Program-made: the position numbers and the translations under genes
The notes under the pieces: model-generated
The model's input: only the letters and a program-made list of their open reading frames with translations
Told to the model about the DNA's origin: nothing
Databases searched by the model: none
DNA from: Thermomonas alba
GTDB taxonomy: Bacteria; Pseudomonadota; Gammaproteobacteria; Xanthomonadales; Xanthomonadaceae
Direction of reading: 5' to 3'
Assembly (NCBI RefSeq): GCF_022419205.1
Contig: NZ_JAJOZU010000002.1
Location: forward strand, 1 to 64,000
Length of the DNA: 64,000 nt
In this document: piece after piece, positions 54,495 to 64,000 of the stretch
How positions within the stretch are numbered: the stretch's first letter is position 1
Layout of the letters: every line of letters starts with the position of its first letter

Positions 54495-55202
54495 TCAGCC
54501 CGGCAGTTCGAACAGCAGCACGTCGCACGCGCCGGACAGGCCGCGCAGCGCATAGGTCCCGGCTTCACCCTCGAAGCCCAGCGCATCGCCCGCAGCGAGC
54601 CGGCGCGCCTCCAGCGCCAGTTCGCCCGCGGCCACCTGCAGCCAGTAGCGCTGGCCGGGCTGCAGCGCCAGGTCGAGCGCATCGCCGGCGTGCAAGCGGG
54701 TGGCCAGCAGGCGCGCCTGCTGGCGGATCGCGATCGACCCGTCCGCCCCGTCCGGCGAGGCCAGCGCCGCCCAGCGCGCGCGCCGCGCCTCGGGATCGAA
54801 ATGGCGCTGGGCATAGGCCGGCGCGTGGTTGAGCCGCGCCGGCTGGATCCAGATCTGCAGGAAATGCACCGGCGTGGCGGGATCGGCGTTGTACTCGCTG
54901 TGCTCGATGCCGTGGCCGGCGCTCATCCACTGCACGTCGCCGGCGCGGATCACCCCGCTGTGGCCAGCGCTGTCGCGGTGCGCCAGCGCACCGTCCAGCA
55001 CCACGCTGAGGATCTCCATGTTGGCGTGCCGGTGCGGGGCGAAGCCGCCGCCCGGGGCCACCACGTCCTCATTGATCACGCGCAGTACGCCGAAGCCCAT
55101 CCAGGCCGGGTCGTAGTAGTGGCCGAACGAGAAGGTGTGGCGGCTGTGCAGCCAGTCCAGGCGGAACTCGCCGCGTTCGGCGGAGGGGCGTTCGACGATC
55201 AT
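54495..55202 (-). CDS. Pirin family protein
   Basis: The 235-residue bicupin protein has the pirin N-terminal motif FGHYYDPAWMGFGVLRVINED near 26-46 and the metal-binding PHRHANMEILSVVLDG (His residues near 57-59, Glu near 63). This matches the YhhW/quercetinase-like pirins. A Glu in SAGHGIEHSEYN completes the site. Physiological substrate unknown. It is separated by 24 bp from the RutE-like gene upstream, and cotranscription is likely. Confidence 0.92.
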   Translation of the reverse strand: MIVERPSAERGEFRLDWLHSRHTFSFGHYYDPAWMGFGVLRVINEDVVAPGGGFAPHRHANMEILSVVLDGALAHRDSAGHSGVIRAGDVQWMSAGHGIEHSEYNADPATPVHFLQIWIQPARLNHAPAYAQRHFDPEARRARWAALASPDGADGSIAIRQQARLLATRLHAGDALDLALQPGQRYWLQVAAGELALEARRLAAGDALGFEGEAGTYALRGLSGACDVLLFELPG

Positions 55203-55226
55203 GTGCGCTCTCTGGACGGGCCGTGC

Positions 55227-55817
55227 TCAGACAATCTGGCAGGCTTCATCGAACGGCAGCCGCGGCGAGCGCGGGAAGAGGCTGGCCGGATCGCCGTGGC
55301 CGATGTTGACCAGGATGTTGGACCGGATCGAAGTGCCAGCGAAGAAGGCGGCATCCACCTTGGCATTGTCGAACCCGGTCATTGGGCCGCAGTCCAGCCC
55401 CAGCGCGCGCGCGGCCAGGATCAGGTAGGCGGTCTGCAGCGCGCTGCTGCGCATCGCCACCCACGCCAGGCTGGCTTCGTCACGGTGTTCGAACCAGGCT
55501 TTGGCGTCGGTGTGCGGGAACAGCACCGGCAGCTTCTCATAGAAGCGCAGGTCGTAGCCGACGATCGCCACCACCGGCGCCTCCATGGTCTTCTTGTAGT
55601 TGCCCTCCGACAGCGCCGGGCCGAGCTTGGCCTTGGCCTCCTGCGACTTCACGAACACGATCCGGGCCGGCGTGGTGTTGGCCTCGGTCGGGCCGAACTT
55701 CATCAGGTCATACAGCTTGCGCAGGGTCTCGTCCGACACCTCGCCGGTGAAAGCGTTGTAGGTGCGGGCAGTGCGAAAGAGCTGGTCGAGAGCGGCATCG
55801 TTCAATGGCGACGGCAT
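55227..55817 (-). CDS. RutE-like nitroreductase
   Basis: The 196-residue FMN protein closely resembles RutE (malonic semialdehyde reductase of pyrimidine breakdown): [37 protein letters not shown] and [23 protein letters not shown] are all recognisable. The other rut genes are absent, so it may be a general nitroreductase or aldehyde reductase. ATG 55817 is preferred to an in-frame ATG four codons upstream because it fits the family N-terminus. Confidence 0.88.
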   Translation of the reverse strand: MPSPLNDAALDQLFRTARTYNAFTGEVSDETLRKLYDLMKFGPTEANTTPARIVFVKSQEAKAKLGPALSEGNYKKTMEAPVVAIVGYDLRFYEKLPVLFPHTDAKAWFEHRDEASLAWVAMRSSALQTAYLILAARALGLDCGPMTGFDNAKVDAAFFAGTSIRSNILVNIGHGDPASLFPRSPRLPFDEACQIV

Positions 55818-55909
55818 ATCAGGCTCCAAGCAATGAGGTCGATGCTAGACAGTTTATAGTTCCACCAGGACGCGCAATACCGCATGCGCGGAACGTATCA
55901 ACGATCCGC

Positions 55910-56881
55910 ATGAAACAATCTACCCCTGCCGCCGCTTCCGCCATCTGCCTGGCCGTCCACGATGGCCGCGCCGGCAATGCGCGGCAGGCGCTGGCGCTGG
56001 CGCGCGCGTTGCAGCCGCAGGCAGAAGCGCTGATCCTGCAACCTCGCGCACCCTGGCGCTGGTGGGCGCCGCGCCGGCTGCCGGGCGCCGCGTTCGGGCT
56101 CGGCGCACCATTGCGAACGGCGCTGATGCAGCCGCCCGGGCTGGCGGTGGGCTGCGGGCGTCAGGCCGCGCTCGCCACCCGCCTGCTGCGGCGAGCCGGC
56201 GCGCGCGTGGTGCAGATCCTCGACCCGCGCCTGCCGCCGCGGCACTGGGATGCGCTGGTCGTGCCCGAACACGACCGCCTGCGCGGCGACCACGTGATCA
56301 CCCTGCTGGGCAGCCTGCACCCGGTGGACGATGCCTGGCTGAGCCAGGGGCGCGCGGCGTTCTCCTTTCTGGCCGCGCTGCCGGCGCCGCACACCGTGCT
56401 GCTGGTGGGCGGGCCCAGTCGGCACGCGGCGCTGGACGATGCTGCGTTTCAGGCCCTGCTGCGGCAGCTGGCGGCGCACGCGCGCGCCGAGGGCGGCAGC
56501 TTCAGCGCGATCGCCTCGCGGCGCACGCCGCCGGCCTGGCGCGCCGCGCTGGGCGCGGTGGACGCCGGCGTTCCCGGCCTGCGCTGGCGCGATACCGGCG
56601 ACGGCGCCAACCCCTACGCCGGCCTGCTGGCGCATGCCGACCGCCTGGTGTGCACTCCGGACTCGGTGAACATGCTCAGCGAGGCGGCCGCCACCCATGC
56701 GCCGCTGTTCGTCTGGCAGCCCGAGCGCGTCCACGGCCGCGTGCGCCGCTTCATCGCCGCGCTGCTGGAACGCGGCCGCGCGCGGGCGCTGGATGCGACG
56801 CCTGCGGCGTTCGCGGTGGAGCCCCTGCGCGAAACCGCGCGGGTGGCGGCGCAACTACGCCAGCGGCTCGGCCTGGCCTGA
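55910..56881 (+). CDS. ELM1 family predicted glycosyltransferase-like protein
   Basis: The 323-residue protein belongs to the ELM1 (mitochondrial fission ELM1-like) family, which has a GT-B-like fold. Landmarks are [19 protein letters not shown] near 15-34, [23 protein letters not shown] near 97-119 and [23 protein letters not shown] near 247-269, the last resembling a GT-B C-terminal site. In bacteria it may act on cell-surface sugars, but no function is proven. It overlaps the convergent glnE by 27 bp. Confidence 0.82.
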   Translation: MKQSTPAAASAICLAVHDGRAGNARQALALARALQPQAEALILQPRAPWRWWAPRRLPGAAFGLGAPLRTALMQPPGLAVGCGRQAALATRLLRRAGARVVQILDPRLPPRHWDALVVPEHDRLRGDHVITLLGSLHPVDDAWLSQGRAAFSFLAALPAPHTVLLVGGPSRHAALDDAAFQALLRQLAAHARAEGGSFSAIASRRTPPAWRAALGAVDAGVPGLRWRDTGDGANPYAGLLAHADRLVCTPDSVNMLSEAAATHAPLFVWQPERVHGRVRRFIAALLERGRARALDATPAAFAVEPLRETARVAAQLRQRLGLA

Positions 56882-59692
56882 GCCCGGCATCGATGCGCCG
56901 TCCACCGGCATGCCGCCCAGCAGCGCGGCGGTGGCGGCGCGGATGGCTGCGCGCGCCTGTTCGATCGCGGGCGTGCGCGGGGCGCGCCGCGGGCGACGGT
57001 CGAGCGTGCAGCGCAGACCGGCATCCAGCAGCGTCGCATGTGCCGCCTGCAGCGCTGCGTGAGTAGGTGCATCCAGCAGCCCGGCCGCAAGCGCGGCATC
57101 CAGCAGGCGCGCGGTGGCGCGTGGAATCAGCAGCTCTGGATACGCGCACGCATCGCGCAGCACCAAGTACTGCAACAGGAACTCCAGGTCCACCAGCCCG
57201 CCCTCGCCCTGCTTGAGGTCGAATAGCACCGCATCGCTGCGATCGCGCTCGGCGCGCATGCGCCGGCGCATCGCCGCCACATCCTCGCGCAGCCCAGACT
57301 CTGCGCGCGGGCGTGCCAGCACCTGCGCCCGCACCGCCTCGAAATCGGCGGACAGCGCGGCATCGCCGGCGATCGCGCGCGCGCGTACCAGCGCCTGGTG
57401 CTCCCAGGTCCAGGCGCGCTGGCACTGATACTCGCGGAAGCTGGCGAGGCTGGACACCAGCAGTCCCTTGGCGCCGTCCGGGCGCAGGCGCACGTCCACG
57501 TCGAACAAACGCCCGGCGCTGGTGCGCACCGCCAGCAGCGCCACCAGCTTCTGTCCCAGACGCGCGTACCAGCGCGGCGCATCCAGCGGCCGCGGGCCAT
57601 CCGACAGGGCCTCGGCCGGGGCGTCATACAGGAACACCAGGTCGAGGTCGGAGCCGAAGCCCAGCTCTTCGCCGCCCAGGGTGCCGTAGCCGAGCACCGC
57701 GAAGCGGCCGTCGGGAATGCGCCCATGCGCGGCTTCCAGCTCGTCGCAGGCCAGGCGCAGCACGCCGGCCACCACCGCATCGGCCAGATGCGCCAGCCGC
57801 CGCGCACAGTCCTGCGCATCGATGCGGCCATCCAGCAGCGCCAGCGCGAAGCGGAAGCTGAGCGCCTGCCGCACCTCGTTGAGCGCATCCAGCGACGCCT
57901 CGGTGTCGCCGTCCCGCAGCACCGCGGCGCAGGCCGCCCGCATCTGCTCCGCATCCGGCAACGCGCCGCCCACGCGCACGTCCAGCAACTCGTCCAGCAG
58001 CAGCGGATAGGCGGCCAGACGCTCGCCGAGCAGGGCGCTGCGCGCCAGGGTGTCCACCAGCCGCGTCAGCGCCGCCGGCTGTTCGTCGAGCAGCGCCAGA
58101 TAGCTGGTGCGGCGCAGGATCGCCTGCAGCAGCGGCAGCACCCGCCGCACCACCGCCTCCGGCTGCGCGCTGGACGCTGCTTGCGCCAGCAGCGCCGGCA
58201 GCACCCGGTCCAGACGCGCGCGCGCGGCATCCGACAGATCGCGCACGCCCGGACTACGCGCGAAATCGCGCAGGCTGGCGTGCAGTTCCTCAGGCGCCTG
58301 CGCGAAGCCAGCCGCTGCCAGCGCCTCGGCGCGCGCATGTTCCGGCAGCGCCTGCCAGTAGGCCGCAAGCCCCGCGCCGGCGCCACCCTCGCGCTGCCGC
58401 CGCGACGCCAGCAGCGCGGCGAATTCCTCGCTGACCCGCGCGCGCTGCGCATCCAACGCCGACCGCAGCGCCTCCCAGTCCGGATAGCCCAGGCCGCCTG
58501 CGATCCGCGCCTGCGCCAGCGCGTCCGCGGGCAGCGCATAGACCTGGGCATCGCCCAGCATCTGCAGGCGGTTCTCCAGTCGGCGCAAAAAACGGTAGGC
58601 CTGCGCCAGCGCGGTCGCGGTCTCGGCCTGCACGTGCCCGGCCGCGGCCAGCGCCTGCAGCGCGTCGAGCAGGCCGCGCCGGCGCAGCGCCGGCTCGCGT
58701 CCGCCGCGGATCAGTTGCAGCACCTGTACCAGGAACTCGATCTCGCGAATGCCGCCAGGGCCGCGCTTGATGTCGTCGGCCAGGTCCTGGCGCGTCACTT
58801 CGGCGGCGATCATCGCCTTCATCGCGCGCAGACCCTCGAGCGCGCCGTAATCGAGGTAGCGGCGATACACGAACGGCCGCAGCGTCTCCAGCAGGCGCGC
58901 GCCGGCATCGAGATCGCCCGCCACCGGGCGCGCCTTCTGCCAGGCGTAGCGCTCCCAGTCGCGGCCCTCGCGCTGGAAATAAGCCTCCATCGCGGCGAAC
59001 GACAGCGCCACCCGGCCGGCGCTGCCGAACGGGCGCAGGCGCAGGTCCACGCGGTGGCAGAAGCCGTCCGCCGTCACCTCGTCCAGCAGCTTGGCCAACT
59101 GCTGGCCCAGCCGCGCGAAGTAGTCCTGCGCATGCAGGGCGCGCCCACCGTCGGACTCGCCCTCGTGTTCATAGGCGTACACCAGGTCGATGTCGGAGCT
59201 GAAGTTCAGCTCGCGTCCGCCCAGCTTGCCCAGCCCGAACACCACCAGCCGCTGCGCCCGGCCGTCGGGTGCGCGCACCACCCCGAAGCGCTGCGCGAAC
59301 TGCGCCTCCAGCGCCTCCAGTGCCAGCCGCAGGCAGGTCTCGGCCAGCGCGCTGCTGCCGGCCAGGATCTCCTCCACCGGGGCCGCCTCCACCACGTCGC
59401 GCCAGACCAGGCGCGCCGATTCCGCCTGGCGGTAGCGGCGCAGCAGGCGCGGCCACGCGTCGGGGGCGTCCTCCGGCAGCGGCGGGGGCGGCAGCGGAGC
59501 GGTAGCGTCCGCGCGCAGGCGTGCCAGCAGTTCCGGCTGCCGCGTCAGGATGTCGATCGCGAAATCACTGGCCAGCGCCAGGCGCGCCACGTCCGCAGCC
59601 CCTGCGCCGGCCGCATCCCCAACCTCCTCGCGCAGCCGCTGCAAGGCGCGCTTCTGCAGCTCGATCAACGCCTGCGGAATGTTTTGGCTCAT
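56855..59692 (-). CDS. glnE: Glutamine synthetase adenylyltransferase GlnE
   Basis: GlnE adds and removes AMP from glutamine synthetase in response to PII and glutamine. The 945-residue protein has two nucleotidyltransferase domains: the deadenylating half with [14 protein letters not shown] (GxS-DxD motif, near 170-180) and the adenylating half with [14 protein letters not shown] (near 690-700), and the linker between. Length equals the usual 945. The ATG at 59690-59692 is chosen for its family N-terminus over a longer upstream reading. A terminator for the upstream gene lies 70 bp before it. Confidence 0.96.
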   Translation of the reverse strand: MSQNIPQALIELQKRALQRLREEVGDAAGAGAADVARLALASDFAIDILTRQPELLARLRADATAPLPPPPLPEDAPDAWPRLLRRYRQAESARLVWRDVVEAAPVEEILAGSSALAETCLRLALEALEAQFAQRFGVVRAPDGRAQRLVVFGLGKLGGRELNFSSDIDLVYAYEHEGESDGGRALHAQDYFARLGQQLAKLLDEVTADGFCHRVDLRLRPFGSAGRVALSFAAMEAYFQREGRDWERYAWQKARPVAGDLDAGARLLETLRPFVYRRYLDYGALEGLRAMKAMIAAEVTRQDLADDIKRGPGGIREIEFLVQVLQLIRGGREPALRRRGLLDALQALAAAGHVQAETATALAQAYRFLRRLENRLQMLGDAQVYALPADALAQARIAGGLGYPDWEALRSALDAQRARVSEEFAALLASRRQREGGAGAGLAAYWQALPEHARAEALAAAGFAQAPEELHASLRDFARSPGVRDLSDAARARLDRVLPALLAQAASSAQPEAVVRRVLPLLQAILRRTSYLALLDEQPAALTRLVDTLARSALLGERLAAYPLLLDELLDVRVGGALPDAEQMRAACAAVLRDGDTEASLDALNEVRQALSFRFALALLDGRIDAQDCARRLAHLADAVVAGVLRLACDELEAAHGRIPDGRFAVLGYGTLGGEELGFGSDLDLVFLYDAPAEALSDGPRPLDAPRWYARLGQKLVALLAVRTSAGRLFDVDVRLRPDGAKGLLVSSLASFREYQCQRAWTWEHQALVRARAIAGDAALSADFEAVRAQVLARPRAESGLREDVAAMRRRMRAERDRSDAVLFDLKQGEGGLVDLEFLLQYLVLRDACAYPELLIPRATARLLDAALAAGLLDAPTHAALQAAHATLLDAGLRCTLDRRPRRAPRTPAIEQARAAIRAATAALLGGMPVDGASMPGSGQAEPLA

Positions 59693-59762
59693 GTGCCGAT
59701 TGTGGCATCGCCGCGCGGCGGCGGGCCCCATGCCGCGCCTCATGCCGCGCACGAGGCGATCA

Positions 59763-59797
59763 CAAAAAAGCCCGCCTCGACCGAAGTCTCAGCGGGC
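59763..59797 (-). terminator. Rho-independent terminator of the desaturase-like gene
   Basis: On the minus strand, GCCCGC...GCGGGC with a GAC-TTCG-GTC inner stem-loop is followed by six Ts (plus 59764-59769 are As). It lies about 150 bp past the end of the flavoprotein gene and about 70 bp before glnE, so it should end that transcript and separate the two genes. Confidence 0.82.
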
Positions 59798-59945
59798 CTG
59801 CTCCCTCCCCCACGTCGGGACGCGGGGAGATCGTGAAGGATTCCTGAGCGACTTTGCACGCTGCACCGCAAAATAGGACTTACGGGTATAGCAATGCCAT
59901 CGAAATCCTGCTATGCCCCGGCCGGCTTGCAGGGAGCGGCCCCGC
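59798..59945. other. Gap between terminator and flavoprotein gene, no gene seen
   Basis: I see no coding frame with family resemblance here. It contains the end of the desaturase-like transcript and an AT-richer stretch at about 59866-59910, with no recognised signal. Confidence 0.4.
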
Positions 59946-61571
59946 TCAATCCGGGCGCGGGGCGCGGCGCAGGTCGCGCAGGATCTCGCGCGCGGCGTTG
60001 CGCCCGGGCAGGCCGGTGACGCCGCCACCTGGGTGGCTGCCAGAGCCGCACAGATACAGCCCGCGGAACGCGCCGCGGTAGGCGCCCTGGCCCAGCAGCG
60101 GGCGCGCGCTGAACATCTGGTCCAGCCCCAGCGCGCCGTGGAAGATGTCGCCGCCGATCAGCCCGAAGCGGCGCTCCAGATCCAGCGGCGACAGCGCCTC
60201 GTAGCCCAGCACGCTGCGCGCGAAGTTCGGCGCGTAGGCATCGACGGTGTCGATCATCAGCTTCGCCGCGGTGTCGCGGTGCGCGTCCCAGCCGCCCTCC
60301 GCCTCGGCGATGGCCGGGTTCACCTGCTGGCAGAACAGGCTGGCCACGTGCCGCCCCGGGGGCGCCAGGGTGTCATCCAGGGTCGAGGAGATCACCATCT
60401 CGACGATAGGCTGGCGCGCCCAGCCGGGATTGTGCGCGCGCGACTTGGCATCGAAATACGCCTGCTCGAAATAGCGCAGCGATGGCCCGATCAGGATGCC
60501 GCTCTGATGATGTGGCTGTAGCTGCGTGCCCGGCATGGCGGTGAAGTCCGGCAGCTCGGACAGCGCCACGTTCATGCGGAAGGTGCCCGAGCCGCAGCGA
60601 TAGCGGCGGATGCGCTGCGCGGTATCGTCATCGAGCTGACCTGGCTCCACCAGCTGCGTGTAGAGCAGCTTCGGATTGAGGTTGCTGGCAATCGTCGCCG
60701 CGCGCAGTTCGCGCCCGTCGGCCAGCGCCACGCCGACCGCCTTGCCGTCTTGCACCAGCAGCTTCACGACCTCGGCCCCGGTCTCGATCGCCACCCCGCG
60801 CGCCTCGCACTCCTTGCGCATGGCCTGGGTGATCGCGCCCATGCCGCCGATGGCGTGGCCCCAAACGCCGGCCTTGCCATTCACTTCGCCGAACACGTGG
60901 TGCAGCAGCACGTAGGCGCTGCCCGGCGTGTACGGGCTGGCGAAGTTGCCGACCACCGAATCCCAGCCCAGCGCGGCCTTCAGCGGCTCGCCCTCGAACC
61001 AGTCGTCCAGCAGCTCGCCAGCGGATTTGGTGAACAGGTCCAGCAGGTCGCGGCGGGTGCGCATGTCCAGCGACTTCAGCTGGCGTCCGGCGGCGAGCGC
61101 GTTGATCCAGTCCGCCAGCACGAAGCGGTCGCTGACGTTCGGCGGCGTGCGTCGCATCAGCGCGCGCAGCACCATCACGATGCGGTCGAGCATCGCGTAA
61201 TACTCGGGCAGCCGCTGCGCATCGCGCGCCGACCACTTCGCCACGTCCGCGCGGGTGTGCTCGCCGCCGAAGCGGAAGCTGCGCCCGTCCGGCAGCGGCA
61301 GGAAGTTGGCATACGGCCGCTCGACCACGCGCAGGCCGTGCGCGTGCAGGCGCAGGTCGCGGATCACCGCCGGGTCGAGCAGGCTGACCGTGTAGCTGGC
61401 CACCGAGTTACGGAAACCGGGATGGAACTCCTCGGTCACCGCCGCGCCGCCGACCAGGTGGCGGCGCTCCAGTACCCGCACCTTCAAGCCGGCAGTTGCG
61501 AGGTAGGCGGCGCAGACCAGGCCGTTATGACCTCCACCGATGATCAGGACATCCTGCTTGGCATCGCGCAC
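59946..61571 (-). CDS. Phytoene desaturase-like NAD(P)/FAD oxidoreductase
   Basis: The 541-residue flavoprotein resembles phytoene desaturase/CrtI-type and PYROXD2-type oxidoreductases: Rossmann motif VLIIGGGHNGLVCAAYLATAG near residue 8-29, GGAAVTEEFHPGFRNSVASY near 40-60 and the C-terminal LYLCGSGSHPGGGVTGLPGRNAAREIL, with the second FAD site. A carotenoid role is not supported by neighbours. No ATG is available after the groEL terminator, so I chose GTG at 61571 (GGTGG about 6 nt upstream); GTG 61580 is the alternative. Frames extending further upstream would run through that terminator. Confidence 0.85.
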   Translation of the reverse strand: MRDAKQDVLIIGGGHNGLVCAAYLATAGLKVRVLERRHLVGGAAVTEEFHPGFRNSVASYTVSLLDPAVIRDLRLHAHGLRVVERPYANFLPLPDGRSFRFGGEHTRADVAKWSARDAQRLPEYYAMLDRIVMVLRALMRRTPPNVSDRFVLADWINALAAGRQLKSLDMRTRRDLLDLFTKSAGELLDDWFEGEPLKAALGWDSVVGNFASPYTPGSAYVLLHHVFGEVNGKAGVWGHAIGGMGAITQAMRKECEARGVAIETGAEVVKLLVQDGKAVGVALADGRELRAATIASNLNPKLLYTQLVEPGQLDDDTAQRIRRYRCGSGTFRMNVALSELPDFTAMPGTQLQPHHQSGILIGPSLRYFEQAYFDAKSRAHNPGWARQPIVEMVISSTLDDTLAPPGRHVASLFCQQVNPAIAEAEGGWDAHRDTAAKLMIDTVDAYAPNFARSVLGYEALSPLDLERRFGLIGGDIFHGALGLDQMFSARPLLGQGAYRGAFRGLYLCGSGSHPGGGVTGLPGRNAAREILRDLRRAPRPD

Positions 61572-61619
61572 GGCATCCACCGACTCTCGAACGAGACGCC
61601 CGATGATCCATGCCGCAAC

Positions 61620-61653
61620 AAAAAAACGGAAGGCCCGCCGAGGCGGGCCTTCC
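61620..61653 (-). terminator. Rho-independent terminator of groEL
   Basis: A perfect 12-bp stem (plus 61628-61639 and 61642-61653) with a 2-nt apparent loop is followed on the minus strand by a run of seven Ts (plus 61620-61626). It lies 34 bp past the groEL stop. Confidence 0.92.
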
Positions 61654-61686
61654 TGAGACTGCACGCAGCGGAAAGGACGACCGGGA

Positions 61687-63327
<1,641 letters not shown>

Positions 63328-63375
63328 TTACCTCAGGTTTGAATCGTGAAAAGAGGGAGAGACGAGGACGCGCGA

Positions 63376-63666
63376 TCAGCCGAGGATCGCGAACAGATCG
63401 TCTTCCTTGACCACCAGCAGCTCGACGCCGTCCAGCTTGACTTCGGTGCCGCTGTACTTGCCGAACAGCACCTTGTCACCCACCTTGACCTGCGGCGCGC
63501 GCACCTGGCCGTTGTCCAGCACCTTGCCAGGACCAACGGCGACGACTTCGCCCTTGATCGGCTTCTCGGTGGCGCTGTCGGGGATCACGATCCCGCCCGC
63601 AGACACCTTCTCTTCTTCCATGCGCTTGATGACCACGCGGTCGTACAGCGGCTTGATGTTGGACAT
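63376..63666 (-). CDS. groS: Co-chaperonin GroES
   Basis: GroES caps GroEL. The 96-residue protein starts [19 protein letters not shown], the family N-terminus, with the mobile loop [17 protein letters not shown] near 20-36 and [16 protein letters not shown] near 69-84. It is the first gene of groESL. The 5' leader is about 108 nt and contains a CIRCE-like inverted repeat (63714-63740). Confidence 0.98.
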   Translation of the reverse strand: MSNIKPLYDRVVIKRMEEEKVSAGGIVIPDSATEKPIKGEVVAVGPGKVLDNGQVRAPQVKVGDKVLFGKYSGTEVKLDGVELLVVKEDDLFAILG

Positions 63667-63713
63667 GTGCAACCTCTGCAAATGGTTGATTGTGTGGATA
63701 AAACCCGGCCATT

Positions 63714-63740
63714 TTAGCAGTCGGCCATCGCGACTGCCAA
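63714..63740. promoter_or_regulatory. CIRCE-like operator (HrcA site) in the groES leader
   Basis: The sequence TTAGCAGTC-N9-GACTGCCAA matches the CIRCE consensus TTAGCACTC-N9-GAGTGCTAA at 8 of 9 and 7 of 9 arm positions, with the required 9-bp spacing. CIRCE is the binding site of HrcA, a heat-sensitive repressor of groESL and dnaK operons. It lies 47 bp before the groES start, within the predicted transcribed leader. The variant G/C in the third pair from the centre is unusual. Confidence 0.75.
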
Positions 63741-63780
63741 AATCGGGGGCGCACGCACCCCCGGCACCGGGATGCCCGGA

Positions 63781-63808
63781 AGATGGGGCAGCCCCGTGAG
63801 GTTTCAAG
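63781..63808 (-). promoter_or_regulatory. Sigma-32 heat-shock promoter of groESL
   Basis: Read on the minus strand, CTTGAAA (plus 63802-63808) and CCCCATCT (plus 63781-63788) are separated by 13 bp, which matches the sigma-32 (RpoH) consensus. Transcription should start near 63775. Together with the CIRCE-like element downstream this suggests double control, sigma-32 for activation and HrcA for repression. Confidence 0.88.
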
Positions 63809-63864
63809 GGGGGTGCGAAAGAAAGATCGCAGCGCCCGACCGCGCCGCAGCTTAGGCTATGCAC

Positions 63865-64000
63865 ATGCCGATCCTTCTATGCCTGACGACCTGCCCCGAT
63901 GCCGGCAGCGCCGACCGCCTCGCCCGCGCGCTGGTAGAGGAACGCCTGGCCGCCTGCGTGAGCCGGCTGCCCGGGGTGCAGTCCACCTACCGCTGGCAGG
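63865..64000 (+). CDS. cutA: Divalent-cation tolerance protein CutA (partial, cut by the window end)
   Basis: The 45 visible residues are the N-terminus of CutA1: [31 protein letters not shown] followed by [13 protein letters not shown], with the expected Cys after the LAA. CutA1 is a trimer proposed to affect copper or general cation tolerance. The gene continues past the window. ATG 63865 is used; an in-frame ATG lies two codons upstream (63859). It is divergent from groESL, with the sigma-32 promoter between. Confidence 0.88.
   Translation, partial: MPILLCLTTCPDAGSADRLARALVEERLAACVSRLPGVQSTYRWQ

Noticed and set aside
57398-59836. Plus-strand frame of 812 codons antisense to glnE
   Set aside because: The product is Arg/Gln-rich shadow sequence; glnE with its two intact catalytic domains explains the region.

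Overview
This window looks like a chromosomal segment of a high-GC gammaproteobacterium of the order Xanthomonadales (Lysobacteraceae/Xanthomonadaceae). The evidence is the very high G+C, a pyrophosphate-dependent phosphofructokinase close to a K+-independent H+-pyrophosphatase, a PCMT-like gene directly before tolC, DUF1631 and PilZ genes, and a groESL promoter combining a sigma-32 site with a CIRCE-like element. The genus cannot be told from the sequence. I saw no rRNA, tRNA, prophage, CRISPR array, transposase or defence system.

Layout. 0.3-9.6 kb: DUF192 lipoprotein-like gene, rubredoxin, hemL, a cystathionine gamma-synthase/lyase, a hairpin-rich 157-bp MITE-like element, argD, gloA, an HSDL2-like SDR, a DedA-PAP2-LssY fusion and mpl. 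9.7-15.1 kb: adk (short type), pfp, a CsgG-like gene, yggU and hppA. 15.1-16.9 kb: a GGDEF protein, then cydP, cydX and ybgE, accessory genes of cytochrome bd with no cydA or cydB between them. 17.0-26.3 kb: a nine-gene minus-strand operon headed by a type I sulfide:quinone oxidoreductase, facing a BigR/SqrR-type ArsR repressor. 26.3-33.1 kb: the conserved yicC-gmk-rpoZ-spoT-ridA-recG block. 33.2-41.7 kb: rph-rdgB-hemW, DUF1631-PilZ, pepQ, pepP and UPF0149. 41.8-45.9 kb: a PAS-GGDEF-EAL protein, a TIGR02449-like gene, zapA, 6S RNA, 5-FCL (ygfA) and an EVE-domain gene. 46-49.5 kb: rpiA, an apparently self-regulated TetR, the PCMT-like gene and tolC. 49.6-54.4 kb: envelope genes (waaA, lpxL-type acyltransferase, O-antigen ligase-like, GT4 glycosyltransferase). 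54.5-61.6 kb: pirin, RutE-like nitroreductase, ELM1-like, glnE and a phytoene-desaturase-like flavoprotein. 61.7-64 kb: groEL, groES and the start of cutA.

The most interesting system is the sulfide/persulfide locus at 17-26 kb. The SQR carries cysteines at 128, 160 and 354, the arrangement of the type I enzyme. The divergent ArsR protein has Cys44 and Cys110 (spacing 66), as in persulfide-sensing SqrR/BigR/YgaV. An AT-rich inverted repeat covers the -35 element of the sqr promoter and lies in the spacer of the regulator's own promoter. The operon continues through overlapping or closely spaced genes for a DUF2892 membrane protein, an RND pump with its adaptor, OsmC-like, TrxC-like and AhpD-like thiol proteins, an exported DSP-like phosphatase and a second SQR-like flavoprotein. 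This set suggests that oxidation of sulfide to persulfide, thiol repair and export are controlled together. That role is inferred.

The second notable signal is the cyd cluster. CydP normally lies just before cydAB and CydX just after, yet here only about 75 bp separate them. This is what a clean loss of the oxidase core would leave.
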